From Nitratidesulfovibrio termitidis HI1 (GTDB lineage Bacteria; Desulfobacterota; Desulfovibrionia; Desulfovibrionales; Desulfovibrionaceae), in the NCBI RefSeq assembly GCF_000504305.1, contig NZ_KI632512.1, positions 4,019,639-4,083,638 on the forward strand: a stretch of 64,000 bases of DNA. The letters run 5' to 3'. Below the pieces are notes generated by a model. It made no database searches. It was not told where the DNA came from and saw only the letters and a program-made list of their open reading frames with translations. How positions within the stretch are numbered: position 1 is the stretch's first letter; every line of letters begins with the position of its first letter. Below, piece after piece: positions 63,882 through 64,000 of this stretch. Position numbers and translations under genes: made by a program.

Positions 63882-64000
63882 CTACACCAGGTAGCCGCAG
63901 GAATGGATGATGTTCTTGCGCAGGGTGCGCCCCTTCCAGACCGCCTCGGGGCCTTCGCTGCGGATTTCCTCGCTCACGATGTCGCGCAGTTCGCGCATCT
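63882..64000 (-). CDS. C-terminal part of an unidentified protein (runs off the window)
   Basis: The minus-strand frame is open from the window end to a TAG at 63884-63882. The last 39 residues read MRELRDIVSEEIRSEG, then WKGRTLRKNI and a C-terminal IHSCGYLV. An ATG at 63998 is present at the very edge, so this could be a tiny gene, but an ongoing larger gene is more likely. I do not recognise the family from this tail. Confidence 0.5.
   Translation of the reverse strand, partial: MRELRDIVSEEIRSEGPEAVWKGRTLRKNIIHSCGYLV

Overview
This 64-kb window is a high-GC (mostly G/C at third codon positions), gene-dense bacterial chromosome segment. From memory, the gene families and local order (aconitase next to a PpiD-like foldase, a Bmp-type nucleoside ABC operon, a chemoreceptor with a two-CW domain, small Desulfovibrio-type CxxC proteins) point to a sulfate reducer of the Desulfovibrionaceae, close to Nitratidesulfovibrio/Desulfovibrio vulgaris. 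That assignment is inference, not a database result. I see no insertion sequence, phage, integron or CRISPR array. The window holds two tRNA genes (Lys-CUU and Leu-CAA, both on the minus strand) and no rRNA.

Layout. 1-2.3 kb: surface polysaccharide genes on the minus strand (O-antigen ligase cut by the window edge, GT4 glycosyltransferase). 2.8-8.6 kb: sigma-54 activator with a degenerate receiver, aconitase, PpiD-like foldase. 8.7-10.3 kb: small Cys-rich PAS-like protein divergent from an AraC regulator. 10.5-16 kb: purine salvage, with gpt, a Bmp lipoprotein, two permeases and a double ATPase; a terminator-like hairpin lies inside the start of the first permease gene. 16-23 kb: FmdB zinc ribbon, PfpI protein, dienelactone-hydrolase-like protein, phosphodiester glycosidase, metF behind a promoter covered by a 20-bp palindrome (likely SahR operator), and a heptosyltransferase-like GT9. 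23.3-28.5 kb: tRNA-Lys, DsbD-type reductase, a TetR regulator and CMD-family gene sharing a 15-bp operator, and an M24 peptidase. 28.9-38.5 kb: small housekeeping and hypothetical genes (CoA-binding, YkgJ, DnaJ, DMT exporter, CobU, exported proteins, a 53-aa zinc-ribbon gene, tRNA-Leu, DUF554). 38.9-44 kb: uvrA with an unusual C-terminal tail ending in an AT-hook, and a NYN-LOTUS putative RNase. 44-48.6 kb: aldA-type aldehyde dehydrogenase and a tightly overlapping operon of a ModA-like Tat-exported binding protein, a NapH-like membrane ferredoxin and a complete NifB-type radical SAM enzyme. 48.7-64 kb: exported MsrA, APH-fold kinase, DEAD-box helicase with a DEGD motif, YajQ, chemoreceptor, Uup ABC-F, NhaC antiporter, CIRCE-groESL, a HAD protein, and the 3' end of a further gene.

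Two structural themes recur. First, intergenic regions and gene ends carry many short perfect tandem repeats with 9-21 bp units, some beginning exactly at stop codons or translated into low-complexity protein tails. Second, two copies of a large imperfect palindromic element (17357-17563 and 43874-44023) share their arm cores and lie just after plus-strand genes. The three best candidates for undescribed biology are the ModA-NapH-NifB operon, this palindrome family, and the hairpin overlapping the permease start in the nucleoside transporter operon.
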